Below, in pieces: positions 26,733 to 36,191 of a DNA stretch of 64,000 bases. How positions within the stretch are numbered: position 1 is the first letter of the stretch; the number at the start of each line of letters is the position of its first letter. The DNA is from Bradyrhizobium sp. 1(2017) (lineage in GTDB: Bacteria; Pseudomonadota; Alphaproteobacteria; Rhizobiales; Xanthobacteraceae). The translations under genes were made by a program, and so were the position numbers. A model generated the notes under the pieces. That model saw only the letters and a list, made by a program, of their open reading frames with translations, had not been told where the DNA came from and made no database searches. The stretch is taken from contig NZ_CP050022.2 of NCBI RefSeq assembly GCF_011602485.2, positions 6,096,001 to 6,160,000 of the forward strand. Direction: 5' to 3'.

Positions 26733-27716
26733 TTACGAATATCCGTCGCGAACAACGACCATCTTCCCGACCGCCTCGTTCGCCTCCATGACGCGATGCG
26801 CCTCGCGAATCTCTTCGAAGCGAAAGATCCGGGTCGGCTTGACGTCCAGCCGGCCAGCCGCAACGTCGGCGGCGATATCCCGCAACGGCACGTCGGAAAG
26901 CGGAAATCCGGGCGTGCCGAATACGAAGCTGCCGAAGAAGGTCAGATAGACGCCGCTCGGCATCTGCAGCAGCGGATTGAAATCCGGAATCGGATCAAGC
27001 CCGCCGAGCCAGCCGGCGAGACAGGAACGGCCGCCACGGCGAAGCATGGCGAGGGAGTCGAGCACGACACTGTTGCCGACGAGGTCGAGAACGGCATCAA
27101 CCTGTTTCGCCTCGGGAAGGTACTTCGAGAGATCTTGACGCTCGATTTCGCAGCGCGCAGCACCGAGCTTCTCCAGCATAGCAAAGCGCCCGCGGCTGCG
27201 CGTCGTCGCGATAACCCGCGCGCCTGCACCGACCGCGAGCTTGAGCGCCGCCTGACCAAACGAGGATGTCGCCCCGCGGATAGCGAGAAGCTGACCTCTT
27301 TGGAGCTCAAGGTTGCGAAAGAGACAGGTCCATGCCGTCGCATAGGTTTCGGGTATCGCTGCGAGCTCGGCCCAGGGCAAATCTGCATCGATCAATGCCA
27401 CGTTCGAGACCGGAGCACGGGTGTATTCGGCGTAGCTGCCATTGATGGTTCGGCCGAGACCGCCCATCAATGCGGCCACTTTGGCGCCGACCGGAAATTC
27501 TCCGCCCGGGCACGACTTCACGAGACCCACGCATTCAATGCCGCTGATCGGCGCCGCCTCAGCCCATTCGCCCCTGCGCATGTGCATTTCCGCATGGTTG
27601 ATGCCGAACCCCTTGACCTCGATGACGACATGACCAAGCTGAGGCTCCGGCTCCGGAACGTCCCGATAGACAAGGCTGTCCAGGCCGCCGAATTTTTCAA
27701 GAACGATGGCGCGCAT
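26733..27716 (-). CDS. MDR-type NADPH quinone reductase/alcohol dehydrogenase-like
   Basis: This 327-residue protein belongs to the medium-chain reductase superfamily without zinc ligands. It has MRAIVLEKFGGLDSLVYRDV, GFGINHAEMHMRRGEW, nucleotide-binding GATSSFGQAALKLAVGAGA and LVGNSVVLDSLAMLRRGGRS. Quinone reductases are the closest group, but the substrate is unknown. It lies 41 bases after the hydrolase gene and 22 before the SDR, so these three genes form a likely operon. Confidence 0.84.
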   Translation of the reverse strand: MRAIVLEKFGGLDSLVYRDVPEPEPQLGHVVIEVKGFGINHAEMHMRRGEWAEAAPISGIECVGLVKSCPGGEFPVGAKVAALMGGLGRTINGSYAEYTRAPVSNVALIDADLPWAELAAIPETYATAWTCLFRNLELQRGQLLAIRGATSSFGQAALKLAVGAGARVIATTRSRGRFAMLEKLGAARCEIERQDLSKYLPEAKQVDAVLDLVGNSVVLDSLAMLRRGGRSCLAGWLGGLDPIPDFNPLLQMPSGVYLTFFGSFVFGTPGFPLSDVPLRDIAADVAAGRLDVKPTRIFRFEEIREAHRVMEANEAVGKMVVVRDGYS

Positions 27717-27757
27717 GATGATCCTCCTGGCATTCCTCGCGGCGAGGAAAGCGCCGA

Positions 27758-28627
27758 TCACGCATTTGAGATCGGCTGGGCAAGAAAGTCACCGATCGTG
27801 GCTGCGATCTCCCGAGCATGGGTTTCGAGCGCAAAATGCCCTGTGTCGAAAAAGCGCACGACGGCATCCGGCATGTCGCGCTGGAATGCCTTCGCGCCCG
27901 CCGGCAGGAAGAAGGGATCGTTCTTGCCCCAGACCGTCAGAAAAGGCGGCTTGCGCTCGCGGAAGTAAGCCTGGAATTCCGGATACATGGCGACGTTGGT
28001 CCTGTAGTCGCCAAAAAGATCGAGCTGGACCTGGTCGGCGCCGGGACGCGCGAGATAATGGTTGTCCAAAGTGTATCCATCAGGAGAGACCAGAGAGGCG
28101 TCAGGCACCCCGTGGGTGTATTGCCAAACCGTCGTCTCCGGCGAAAGGAATGATCGCAGCAGCGTCCGGTTCGCTTGCGATGGATCTTGCCAGTAAGCAC
28201 GGATCGGGCTCCAGCCTTCGCTCAATCCTTCCTCATAGGCATTGCCATTCTGCGAGATGATGGAAGCGATACGCTCGGGATGTCGAATAGCCATCCGAAA
28301 GCCCGTCGGTGCACCATAGTCGAAGACGTAGAGCGAGAAACGAGCGAGTCCGATGACTTCCGTGAACCGCTCGATCACCTGCGCCAACGCGGCGAACGTA
28401 TAGGCAAAGCTTTCGCGCACCGGCATGTCGGACTGGCCAAACCCGGGTAAGTCCGGCGCCACCAATCGGAAGCGGTCCGAGAGCGCGGGGATCAATTGGC
28501 GGAACATGTGGCCGGCCGTCGGAAATCCGTGAAGCAGCAGCAATGCGGGCGCGTCAACCCGGCCAGCCTCCCGATAGAATACGTTCAGTCCGTCCACGTC
28601 CGCCTTGCGGTATCGAATGCTCGTCAT
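27758..28627 (-). CDS. Alpha/beta hydrolase, haloalkane-dehalogenase/epoxide-hydrolase type
   Basis: This 289-residue enzyme has oxyanion motif LLLLHGFPTAGHMFR and a nucleophile Asp in YVFDYGAPTGF (HGxP and xDYG type, not the usual Ser). The C-terminal His is in RFFDTGHFALETH, and the acid is probably in VWGKNDPFFLPAG. That pattern fits epoxide hydrolase or haloalkane dehalogenase. It starts at ATG 28627; an open extension to 28696 is not family-like. It is separated from the AraC gene upstream by about 190 bases. Confidence 0.82.
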   Translation of the reverse strand: MTSIRYRKADVDGLNVFYREAGRVDAPALLLLHGFPTAGHMFRQLIPALSDRFRLVAPDLPGFGQSDMPVRESFAYTFAALAQVIERFTEVIGLARFSLYVFDYGAPTGFRMAIRHPERIASIISQNGNAYEEGLSEGWSPIRAYWQDPSQANRTLLRSFLSPETTVWQYTHGVPDASLVSPDGYTLDNHYLARPGADQVQLDLFGDYRTNVAMYPEFQAYFRERKPPFLTVWGKNDPFFLPAGAKAFQRDMPDAVVRFFDTGHFALETHAREIAATIGDFLAQPISNA

Positions 28628-28819
28628 CTGTGGTCCCTCGCGGTCCCCCCCCTCGACGATCTGCTGCGCCTCGTGAAAACGATGATCCGTTGACAACCGA
28701 TCCGAGGCGGTCTCAGGTGGATATTTCGTGGCGTGGGACGATCCGGTTACAGACTCCCTGGGATTCTTCTGCTCCGCACGATCGCCTCCTCCGCCAGATC
28801 GATCGCCCCTCTGATCGAG

Positions 28820-29797
28820 TCATTCGAACTCCCTGCGATAATCCGTGGGAGTCCAACCCGTCGCTTTGCGGAAGGCGGAGCTGAAGGAGCTGGTTTGCGC
28901 ATAGCCCAGGCTGAGTGCGATGTCCGTGATCGATACAGCGCGATCCGCCAGTCTCGACTTGGCGAACTCCATGCGTCGCTGAACCTGATACTGGTAGGCC
29001 GGGATTCCGAACGACTTCTTGAATGCACGGCAGAAGTGGTGAAGGCTGAGCCTGGCAAGCTCCGCAAGCTTCAGCAGGCAGACTTGCTCACCCAGATGCT
29101 CCTCTACGTACTCGACCACGACACGCTTCTGCCAACCTGCGAGACCTCCGCGGCTGACCGGTGTCGGCTCGCGAACAGGATCGTGATCAGACTTGGAAAG
29201 CTCGTGCGCAAGCACGCCGCAGAGCGCCTCGAGGTAAGGGGCGCAATTCGTCTCCGCGCTCTCGATTGCTTTCTTCAGTTTGGAGGCAGTCTCCCAGACC
29301 AACGGATCCTCGAAGTATATCCTTGGGGTGAGCCCGCTCTTACTGTCATCGGACTTGTGAAGCGCGGCGGGATCGAAATAGAGGAAGGTCACCTGCGCAG
29401 ACGCGGCGGTCTCATGCCATTCCCGATAAGCACGTCCCGCCGGGACAAAGGTCAGCTTGTGCTCAGAACCTCGCAACTTCGATGAGCAGATGCCATCGAT
29501 GGAGGTCTCGCCGCTCTTCCGTGTCCCCTCATTGTACAACGCCAGGAGATGTCTCGATCCCTGAAAGCGAAATTCAATCCGGTTACCGACCGGGAGATGA
29601 ACGCTCTCCGAAAACCACCAACGCCAGCCTATTCCAAGGCGCTTCACCGGCTCGGACGGCGTTATGCTGACCGTCGGATGAAGCGCCGCCTCGTACGACC
29701 TGGAAATCTGCACCTCCTCCACCGGCCGGATCGGCGAGGCGGAGACCGCCATCTGCAACATGCTCTCACTTGAATCTGATACGTACATACCCATCAT
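28820..29797 (-). CDS. AraC-family transcriptional regulator
   Basis: About 325 residues. The N-terminal effector half has RLGIGWRWWFSESVHLPVG and KLRGSEHKLTFVPAGRAYRE. The C-terminal AraC domain (last ~100 residues) shows LAELARLSLHHFCRAFKKSF, GIPAYQYQVQRRMEFAKSRL and ITDIALSLGYAQTSSFSSAF, then RKATGWTPTDYRREFE. It may control the hydrolase-MDR-SDR genes downstream. Upstream lies a perfect palindrome (30011-30034). The start 29797 is preferred over an extended frame, but the ribosome site is weak. Confidence 0.83.
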   Translation of the reverse strand: MMGMYVSDSSESMLQMAVSASPIRPVEEVQISRSYEAALHPTVSITPSEPVKRLGIGWRWWFSESVHLPVGNRIEFRFQGSRHLLALYNEGTRKSGETSIDGICSSKLRGSEHKLTFVPAGRAYREWHETAASAQVTFLYFDPAALHKSDDSKSGLTPRIYFEDPLVWETASKLKKAIESAETNCAPYLEALCGVLAHELSKSDHDPVREPTPVSRGGLAGWQKRVVVEYVEEHLGEQVCLLKLAELARLSLHHFCRAFKKSFGIPAYQYQVQRRMEFAKSRLADRAVSITDIALSLGYAQTSSFSSAFRKATGWTPTDYRREFE

Positions 29798-30010
29798 CGT
29801 CGCCCTGTTCTGCGCTCCGGATGGCCGCGTCCGGTCGTCAACCAACTTCTTCACTGAGGAGACGCCTTGATCGCCTGGATACGGGCGTTGAAGCCGCAAG
29901 CTGGCGTTACCTCTCCAGTCAAAACAAGCTGCCCAAGCTGGCTGGCAGCACCGCACGGGGACAGGATGCTTTTCATCGCCCTGGCGAGCAATCTCACGTT
30001 TGTGCTGTTT

Positions 30011-30034
30011 CGGCCCATACCTAGGTATGGGCCG
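30011..30034. promoter_or_regulatory. Perfect 24-bp palindrome with CCCATAC-N4-GTATGGG core
   Basis: The two 12-base halves (30011-30022 and 30023-30034) are exact reverse complements. The core CCCATAC-CTAG-GTATGGG occurs again at 36803-36820 with a different spacer. It lies upstream of araC (start 29797) and downstream of the FixJ-like response regulator gene. A dimeric regulator's operator is the simplest reading, and the adjacent LuxR-type regulator is a candidate binder. Confidence 0.65.
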
Positions 30035-30089
30035 CGTGCGGGGACGGCGCCGAAATGGTTCGGCACGAGATGTGGCGAAAGGAGACGCT

Positions 30090-30704
30090 TCAGCCCTGGA
30101 GTTGGAGCGCTTCGGCCATTCGAACGAGCACCGCCGCGGTTTTTGCTCCCAGCTTCCGCATCACGCTGCCACGATGCATTTTGACCGTCGCTTCGCTGAT
30201 CGAGAGTTCGCTGGCGACCTGCTTGTTCATCAGACCGGATGCCACCAGCGTCATCACTTGTCGCTCGCGGGTGGTCAGAAGTGCGAACTTCTCCTGCAAC
30301 TGCGCAAGGTGCGCGTTGTCGTCGCGTCGATTGATGTCCTTTCGGATCGCGGCAGTGACCGCATCGAGAAGATCCTGATCCCGTATCGGCTTGGTGAGAA
30401 AATCGACTGCCCCCAGCTTCATGCCTCTTACGGACATGGGAATGTCGCCGAAAGCGGTCATCAGTATCACCGGGATTCCGACGTTGATCTTCGTCAGGTA
30501 CTCCTGCAGCTCCAAGCCACTGGTGCCCGGCAACCTGACATCGAGCACCAGACACGCGGGAGCATCCGACAGTTCTACATTCAGGAAGTCCGAAGCAGAT
30601 CCATACAACGCGACCTTGTAGTGCAGGGACTCAAGCAGGTCGCCGAGGGACTCACGAACCGCGCGGTCATCGTCGACAATATGAACAACGCCAGAAGGAG
30701 GCAT
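30090..30704 (-). CDS. FixJ/NarL-type response regulator
   Basis: This 204-residue protein has a receiver domain (HIVDDDRAVRESLGDLLES, phospho-acceptor Asp in CLVLDVRLPGTSG, TAFGDIP, Lys in FLTKPIRD). A LuxR-type HTH follows (LTTRERQVMTLVASGLMNKQ, VASELSISEATVKMHRGSVM). It is a two-component transcription factor, FixJ-like in layout. The start 30704 is used: it lies 3 bases past the kinase stop (30707), so kinase and regulator are coupled. The 5' extension to 30794 lies inside the kinase gene. Confidence 0.92.
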   Translation of the reverse strand: MPPSGVVHIVDDDRAVRESLGDLLESLHYKVALYGSASDFLNVELSDAPACLVLDVRLPGTSGLELQEYLTKINVGIPVILMTAFGDIPMSVRGMKLGAVDFLTKPIRDQDLLDAVTAAIRKDINRRDDNAHLAQLQEKFALLTTRERQVMTLVASGLMNKQVASELSISEATVKMHRGSVMRKLGAKTAAVLVRMAEALQLQG

Positions 30705-30706
30705 GT

Positions 30707-32398
30707 CTACCGGCTTTCCGACGTCTGAACGGCCTGGCGAAGCGGGAGAGCGAAGATGAACCTCGCTCCGCACCTCCCGTTTTCTTCCACCCATAGCTGC
30801 CCTCCGTGGAGTTTCACTATCTTGCGGCAGATCGACAGTCCGAGACCCAGTCCCGCCCCCTTCGTCGTGTAGAGCGTCTCGAAGACCCGCTCTCTGTCAG
30901 CCGGGCTGATGCCACCCCCGGTATCCGCGATCGCCACGGAAATCATACCATCAGAGACCCCCGAAGAGAGCGCCAAAATACGGTTCCCATCCTCAACCTC
31001 GGCCATGGCCTCGATGGCGTTGCGCACGAGGTTGAGAGCGACCTGCTGGACCTGAACACGGTCTGCTTCAACTTGAGGCGATGATCGATCGAAGTCGGTC
31101 CGGACGATGACCCCGGCTCGCTCGATCTCCCTTTTCGACAGAAGTAGAACCTCCGCAACCGCCTCGTTGATATCGAACTCGGCAAAATGGACCTGCGTGC
31201 CCCTCAGAAGAGACCGGACCCCGGTCACAACCTCCGCGGCTCGACGTGCCTGCTTGATAATGCGTGCGACCGATTTCCGCGCCTCCGCGGCTTGAGCGGG
31301 ATCCATGGCGAGCCACCGGAGGCAAGCTTCCGCACTCATGATCGTCCCCGTCAGCGGCTGATCGATCTCGTGGATGATCGAGCCGGCGAGCTCGCCAAGG
31401 GACGTCAGACCCGTCGCCCGCGCCAGTTCGTTGCGCGCGTCGGCGAGAGCCTGCTCCGCCGCCTTCCGTTGCGTGACATCCGTGATGATACCTTCCAACT
31501 CGAGGTCGCCGGTCGGTCCCTCATCGAATTGTCCGACGGCCGCGACATGCAACGTCTTGCCGTTCCGGTGGACCACACGGTACTCGTGGGCAAATGGTGA
31601 CTTCGTGCTGATCGCCTCGGTGAGAGCCTGCTCCAGCGCGGGATAATCCTCGGGGTGGACCCGGCTACTGAACACCTCGAACGGCACGGGGTTTACATCC
31701 AGGTCGATATCCAGAATACGGTAACATTCGCGCGATCCGCGGGAGAGCAAGGTCCGCGTATTCCACCGATAGCTGCCCATCCCGCCGATCTGCTGGCCTC
31801 TGACCATCCACATATTGGTCTCGCGCAGCGCCTCGAACAAGCGAACGGATTCAAATGAGACGGCGGCCTGATTGGCGAGCATGGATATCACCCAGACGCA
31901 GCGTGGCGTGAAGACATCCGCATCTCCATCCGCCTCAAGATAGAGGACGCCAATCGCCCAGTTCTGGTGAATCAACGGCAGGCACAGCTGAGCTATCTTT
32001 CCAGACGGTACCTTCGCAGGGTCGATCAATGCCGAGCTCTCTGCGTCGGCTTGCCTCACGACCGTTTGCTTTCGATCGAGCACCTCTTCGGCGAGGTCCG
32101 TCGGCAAGCGGAATTGGGCGTTTGGCGGGAAAGAGGCAAGGAAGTTTGCCCTCTCGCGCGGGAAGCTCGCATCGGCTTTGGCAAGCAACTCCCTTTGCCC
32201 GCTGAGCAAGATCGCCCCCCGATTTGCCGCCGAATAGCCCAGCGCCTCCATGAGGAGAGCCTTGGCCAATCCCTGATAGCTGATTTCTCTCGAAATGGCC
32301 TGAAACGCCTTGGCGACCAGATCCAGTTCGTGCGTCTCGTTATCAAGCCTCATACCGAGATGTCTCGTCGTGACCATCATATCCAGACGTCTCGACAC
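30707..32398 (-). CDS. GAF-PAS sensor histidine kinase
   Basis: This 563-residue cytosolic kinase has an N-terminal GAF-like domain (ALGYSAANRGAILLSGQREL, VLYLEADGD), then PAS (GSYRWNTRTLLSRGSRECYR, ITDVTQRKAAEQ). The kinase core has H-box ELAGSIIHEIDQPLTG, N-box QVALNLVRNAIEAMAEV, G1 IADTGGGISPADR and G2 TTKGAGLGLGLSICRKI. It ends 3 bases before its response regulator, so they are a cognate pair. The H and N boxes resemble those of the two giant proteins at 38711 and 44140. Confidence 0.92.
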   Translation of the reverse strand: MSRRLDMMVTTRHLGMRLDNETHELDLVAKAFQAISREISYQGLAKALLMEALGYSAANRGAILLSGQRELLAKADASFPRERANFLASFPPNAQFRLPTDLAEEVLDRKQTVVRQADAESSALIDPAKVPSGKIAQLCLPLIHQNWAIGVLYLEADGDADVFTPRCVWVISMLANQAAVSFESVRLFEALRETNMWMVRGQQIGGMGSYRWNTRTLLSRGSRECYRILDIDLDVNPVPFEVFSSRVHPEDYPALEQALTEAISTKSPFAHEYRVVHRNGKTLHVAAVGQFDEGPTGDLELEGIITDVTQRKAAEQALADARNELARATGLTSLGELAGSIIHEIDQPLTGTIMSAEACLRWLAMDPAQAAEARKSVARIIKQARRAAEVVTGVRSLLRGTQVHFAEFDINEAVAEVLLLSKREIERAGVIVRTDFDRSSPQVEADRVQVQQVALNLVRNAIEAMAEVEDGNRILALSSGVSDGMISVAIADTGGGISPADRERVFETLYTTKGAGLGLGLSICRKIVKLHGGQLWVEENGRCGARFIFALPLRQAVQTSESR

Positions 32399-32860
32399 TC
32401 ACCCCGCAGCTTTTACGTCGAGGGATTGGGACGAGAGCTCGTCAGGACACCGCAACATGTAACGGGACTTGCCAACGTTGCCAAGTTTGACCGCCAGGCA
32501 CGTCAAGCACCTCTTCGCCACGCATCGTGCTTTTTCGAAACACGTGTAACCAAGGCAACCGTTGCTCCGAATATCTACGAAAGTGCGGAGGAGCAGCATT
32601 GTGCTGCGGTCGATTGTCATCGCGACTCGCTTGCTGCTTAAGCTGGCTCAGGGTTGACCACGTGCGGCGTTGTATCCGCCCTGGTGAATGCTGTGCCGGG
32701 AGGTCGTCGATCGAGGGGATCTCAGGCCTGGCGCGCATGATGATGCGGATGCTGTCCTTGATCACCCTGCCCGGCTTCCTCGCCCGGCGGTGGTCTCGTT
32801 GCACTGTCTCATATTCGCGCGGGCGATGATCTGCATCTATCCTGCGGCGCACCTCCGGCC
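32399..32860. other. Gap between DUF417 and kinase genes
   Basis: No gene is supported. A 73-codon Cys-rich minus-strand frame (32399-32620) abuts the kinase start but lacks a clear ribosome site or family. It may be real but is unproven. Confidence 0.35.
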
Positions 32861-33367
32861 TCAGGTCGCTAAGACACGCGCCGCGTCCTGCTTCAGAAGA
32901 TACAACGACACCGCAAGCAGTACGACATCCTTCATCAGGAACGGAACGTTGCCCGTCATCGCCGGAAAGCCTCCGGCTGACGCGTCCCAACCATCCGGCA
33001 TGAACGGAATGATCGTGACTGTCGCGATAAAGGTGCCGGTAGATCCAAGGGCGCCTAGAATGCCGAGGCGTTTGCTCCAGAAGCCCGCGAATATCAAGGC
33101 ACCGACGGCCCATTCGGAGACACCGAGAAACCAACTGGCACCCTGATGGCCAAAAGCGGGATAGAGCCACCAGATCAGGGGACCGTTGCTGATGAAGGGC
33201 TCCAGACGATCCGCCTCGTACGCCCACCATTTCTGATAGCCGAAGAAGAAGAACAGGATCACCATCGACGCCCGGACGATGTGGTAATCTAGATCTCCCA
33301 TAAGCAACTCCGATATCGGCAACCTGCTTACGAACGATTTCCGCGGGACGCTTGTCAATGTACTCAT
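32861..33367 (-). CDS. DUF417 (YkgB-type) inner membrane protein, copy 1
   Basis: This 168-residue protein has four predicted membrane segments: SMVILFFFFGYQKWWAYEAD, LGVSEWAVGALIFAGFWSKR, GTFIATVTIIPFMPDGWDAS and PFLMKDVVLLAVSLYLLKQD. The family motif LDYHIVRASM and NGPLIWWLYPAF are present. It lies 19 bases after the HWE kinase stop (33387), so the two are co-transcribed. Function is unknown. Nearly the same protein is encoded at 57471. Confidence 0.85.
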   Translation of the reverse strand: MSTLTSVPRKSFVSRLPISELLMGDLDYHIVRASMVILFFFFGYQKWWAYEADRLEPFISNGPLIWWLYPAFGHQGASWFLGVSEWAVGALIFAGFWSKRLGILGALGSTGTFIATVTIIPFMPDGWDASAGGFPAMTGNVPFLMKDVVLLAVSLYLLKQDAARVLAT

Positions 33368-33386
33368 TGTGTCGCTCCTCCTGATC

Positions 33387-34082
33387 CTAACTGACAGCCC
33401 CCTGCGTGGTCGGCGTCTGGCCGAGATCAAGCAAAAGTCGGCAGACAAGACCGTCGGGTGCGAAGTCGAGATCGACCTGCGCGCCCGGCAACGCTCTTGC
33501 GATCAGTTGCGTACCAAAGCCTCTGCGTTCCGGCCGCGTTACCTTCGGTCCGCCGCGCTCGCGCCATTGGATGGCAAGACCTTGTCCGCCAAGAAAGGGA
33601 GAGCTGTCCCAGATCACGTCGACGGCTCCCGCAGTCGATGTCAACGCGCCGTACTTGCTCGCGTTCGTCGCCAGCTCATGAATGATGACGTGCATCGCCA
33701 AAGCGATGTGGGGCTCCAGCAGGAGGTCCGGTCCCGCCAGCAGAATGCGGCCCTTGTGAAACATCGCGTGTGGCTTGAGCGTTCGCTCCAGCAGTCTCGC
33801 GAAAGACACCCGCTGTTCTGCCGCGGATTCGATCATCCTGTAAGCATCGGACAGGGTCGCGATCCGCGCCGAGAGCGCCGCACGAAAATCGGCGGTCGTA
33901 TTCGCATCGGTATTGTTCACGAAGCACAGAACGATGCTGAGGATATTGCGCATTCGGTGCTGCAATTCCCTGACCACAAGCTCGAGCGCGTCATCCCGGG
34001 TCGGGGCGATCCGCTCGTAGTCCGCGCAGGCGCTTCCGTCGTGGAATGAACCGGTGACCGTGTGCCCCATGTGCAGACCCAT
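33387..34082 (-). CDS. HWE-type sensor histidine kinase, no sensor domain
   Basis: This 231-residue protein has the HWE core: the phospho-His box ELQHRMRNILSIVLCFVNNT, the N box AMHVIIHELATNASKYGALT and WRERGGPKVTRP, and the ATPase G-like end RRGFGTQLIARALPGAQV. Only ~25 residues precede the His box, so there is no sensing domain. HWE/HisKA_2 kinases in alphaproteobacteria often act in general stress response signalling. It is the first of a possible pair with the DUF417 gene. Partners are unknown. Confidence 0.85.
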   Translation of the reverse strand: MGLHMGHTVTGSFHDGSACADYERIAPTRDDALELVVRELQHRMRNILSIVLCFVNNTDANTTADFRAALSARIATLSDAYRMIESAAEQRVSFARLLERTLKPHAMFHKGRILLAGPDLLLEPHIALAMHVIIHELATNASKYGALTSTAGAVDVIWDSSPFLGGQGLAIQWRERGGPKVTRPERRGFGTQLIARALPGAQVDLDFAPDGLVCRLLLDLGQTPTTQGAVS

Positions 34083-34106
34083 TGCTGTTGACTGAACCGC
34101 TATCGA

Positions 34107-34361
34107 TCAACATCCGCGGCAGATTTTCAGCTTTTTGTCGAGATCTGCGTCCAGCTCCTCCTGCCTCCGATTGAAGTCCGTAATGCGCTTCTGCAACTCA
34201 TCTTCGACAGGTGAATTCGGCATGAATGCGCTCCCGCGAGGCTGCACGTGAACGCTCTCAGCCGTGCTCGGGGCCTTCGGCGACGGCGCGGGGACCGGGT
34301 CTGCCAGGGCAGATAGAGGAATGGCGGCCAAGCTGAGGATCAGAGAGGAACGGAGTTGCAT
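34107..34361 (-). CDS. Small exported protein ending in ICRGC, copy 1
   Basis: ATG 34361 opens MQLRSSLILSLAAIPLSALA, a signal peptide, followed by a Pro/Ser-rich segment (DPVPAPSPKAPSTAES). The C-terminal helix is FNRRQEELDADLDKKLKICR, ending CRGC. The mature protein is about 64 residues. The only cysteines are the last C-x-x-C. The copy at 55423 shares the tail. A periplasmic thiol or metal role is possible, but it is unproven. It is 24 bases upstream of the HWE kinase gene. Confidence 0.7.
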   Translation of the reverse strand: MQLRSSLILSLAAIPLSALADPVPAPSPKAPSTAESVHVQPRGSAFMPNSPVEDELQKRITDFNRRQEELDADLDKKLKICRGC

Positions 34362-34495
34362 GGTCGCGCCTCGACGCAGTTGATTACAATGAAGATGCAC
34401 ACAGTATGCAGGATAAGCGCGGGCCTCGCTGTTCGTGGATTGCGCCGATTGAGGCGATATTGTCGGAATGACACCGGCTGCACCTTCGATACGAC

Positions 34496-35482
34496 TTAGG
34501 GAGCCGCTCGCGCGAGCCTTCGCTCCGCGAGAATGACCGAGAAGAGCTCCCTGTCGTCGGTCCAATCGGCGATGGGATTCCATCCGCCGGCCTGCAGCAG
34601 AACGAAGGCATCCCTCCGGCCGTATTTGAGGCTATTCTCCGTGTGGATAGTCTCGCCCTTCGTCAAGAAAAAGACCCAACCATCGACCTCAAAGCGGACA
34701 TCGCGAGTGGCTTCCAAATGCATCTCGATACGCGCCTCCGCATCATTCCACCGCGCCACGTGGCGAAACGCGCCCAGGGGAATCGAGCCGCCCAGTTCGC
34801 GGTTGATCCGATGCAAGAGGTTTAGATTGAACGCCGCCGTCAGCCCCTGCGTGTCATCATATGCCGGCAGCAGAGTATCCCGATCCTTGATGCGATCGAT
34901 GCCTATCAGCAGCATCGATCCGACACCCAAGGTCGTTGCCATTGCCCGCAACAAATCGACCGCTGCAGAGACAGTCAAGTTTCCGATCGTCGACCCCGGA
35001 AAAAAGCCGAGGCGGGCAGTCGACGCAATCTCTTCCGGCAGCGTAAAGGGAAAGGTGAAGTCGGCCTCGGTTGGGTAGATCGGCAGCCCGGGGAATGCAT
35101 GCGACAAGCCTGCCGCAACCTCCCGAAGGAATTCGCCCGAGATGTCGATCGGCACATAGGCAGAGGGCTCCGTCTCTGTCAGCAACAGTCGCGTCTTTGC
35201 CGAGGAGCCCGAACCGAACTCTATGACCGCGCGGCCCGGCCCCGCGAGCGCGGAGATTTCCGATACTGCGGACGCAAGGATCGATCGCTCGGTTCGCGTC
35301 GGATAGTATTCGGGCAGCAGCGTGATCGCTTCAAACAGAGCCGATCCGCGGCGATCGTAAAGCCATCTCGCCGGAATTGCCTTTGGCGCGAGACTTAACC
35401 CTTCCATGATGTCGTAACGGAATGCCGCCGTCAGGTCGGCCGCGCCGGATCGCACTTCGTTCTGGAGTTGAAGCAATTTCAC
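34496..35482 (-). CDS. egtD: L-histidine N-alpha-methyltransferase EgtD
   Basis: This 328-residue SAM-dependent methyltransferase makes hercynine, the first step of ergothioneine synthesis. It has FRYDIMEGLSLAPKAIPARW, YYPTRTERSIL, SAM motif AVIEFGSGSSAKTRLLLTE, PIDISGEFLREVAA, GFFPGSTIGNL and the end ELFSVILAERRLARAAP. Its neighbour is an ECF sigma factor gene (35532), and no egtB is adjacent. Length and motif order match the family. Confidence 0.9.
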   Translation of the reverse strand: MKLLQLQNEVRSGAADLTAAFRYDIMEGLSLAPKAIPARWLYDRRGSALFEAITLLPEYYPTRTERSILASAVSEISALAGPGRAVIEFGSGSSAKTRLLLTETEPSAYVPIDISGEFLREVAAGLSHAFPGLPIYPTEADFTFPFTLPEEIASTARLGFFPGSTIGNLTVSAAVDLLRAMATTLGVGSMLLIGIDRIKDRDTLLPAYDDTQGLTAAFNLNLLHRINRELGGSIPLGAFRHVARWNDAEARIEMHLEATRDVRFEVDGWVFFLTKGETIHTENSLKYGRRDAFVLLQAGGWNPIADWTDDRELFSVILAERRLARAAP

Positions 35483-35531
35483 TTTTCCTTCGCACGACGT
35501 CTTGTACGGCTGGGCCGCGGCCGCAATGACG

Positions 35532-36191
35532 TCAAGAGACCAACGCCGCCAATTTCTTCAGCCCGCGGTGGATATTGATCTTGACCAGGGCCGCCGACTG
35601 ACCAGTCGCGCCGGACGCTCGCGCGATGCTGAGACCATTGAGCTTCACGAGACGGATCACGCTCTCTTGTGCCGGCTTCAACCGGCCAAGCAACTGGTCT
35701 AGCGCAGCAGCGCTGACGGCGGCTTCCTCGTGATCCTCGACTGCGATTTCGTCGTCAAGCGAGAGCGCGCTGTAGCGCGATGCATCGCGAACGCGGTCAA
35801 CCCATTTGTAGCGAGCAATAGCCGTAACCCAGGCACCAAAAGGCCTCGACGGCGTGAAGGTGTGGCGTTTGGCATGAATGGCCAAAAGCACCTCCTGCCG
35901 CGCATCGTCGGCGGCCGGATATGGAAGCCGGCGCGCGTAGTAGGCGCGAAGCCACAGATCCAGCTCCCGAAGCAATTGCTCATAGGCGGCTCCATCCCCT
36001 CCCCGCGCCGCAAGCATGAGCCGGCCCCATCGCTCCGAGCAATCGTTCCATCTCTCCCAGCGAGCCGTTTTCCCGCGATCGGGTCGCGACGGAGCGGCAT
36101 CCTCCCGGGACCGTGGACGCCGCAGTTCATCTCCCCCAGCGGATTGCGTGGCCATGGAAGACGTGATGTCATCACCCGAGAGCGCTTTCAT
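35532..36191 (-). CDS. ECF sigma factor
   Basis: This 219-residue sigma-70-type factor has an N-terminal disordered region. Region 2 has AAYEQLLRELDLWLRAYYAR and DDARQEVLLAIHAKRHTF, and region 4 has LLGRLKPAQESVIRLVKLNG and ALVKINIHRGLKKLAALVS. This resembles the SigF/NrsF-type ECF group. The start at 36191 overlaps the receiver protein's stop (ATGA), so the two are coupled. No anti-sigma gene is seen next to it. The next gene is egtD. Confidence 0.87.
   Translation of the reverse strand: MKALSGDDITSSMATQSAGGDELRRPRSREDAAPSRPDRGKTARWERWNDCSERWGRLMLAARGGDGAAYEQLLRELDLWLRAYYARRLPYPAADDARQEVLLAIHAKRHTFTPSRPFGAWVTAIARYKWVDRVRDASRYSALSLDDEIAVEDHEEAAVSAAALDQLLGRLKPAQESVIRLVKLNGLSIARASGATGQSAALVKINIHRGLKKLAALVS

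Noticed and set aside
32399..32620. Cys-rich 73-codon frame next to the kinase
   Set aside because: It lacks a ribosome site and family similarity, so it is mentioned only in the gap entry.
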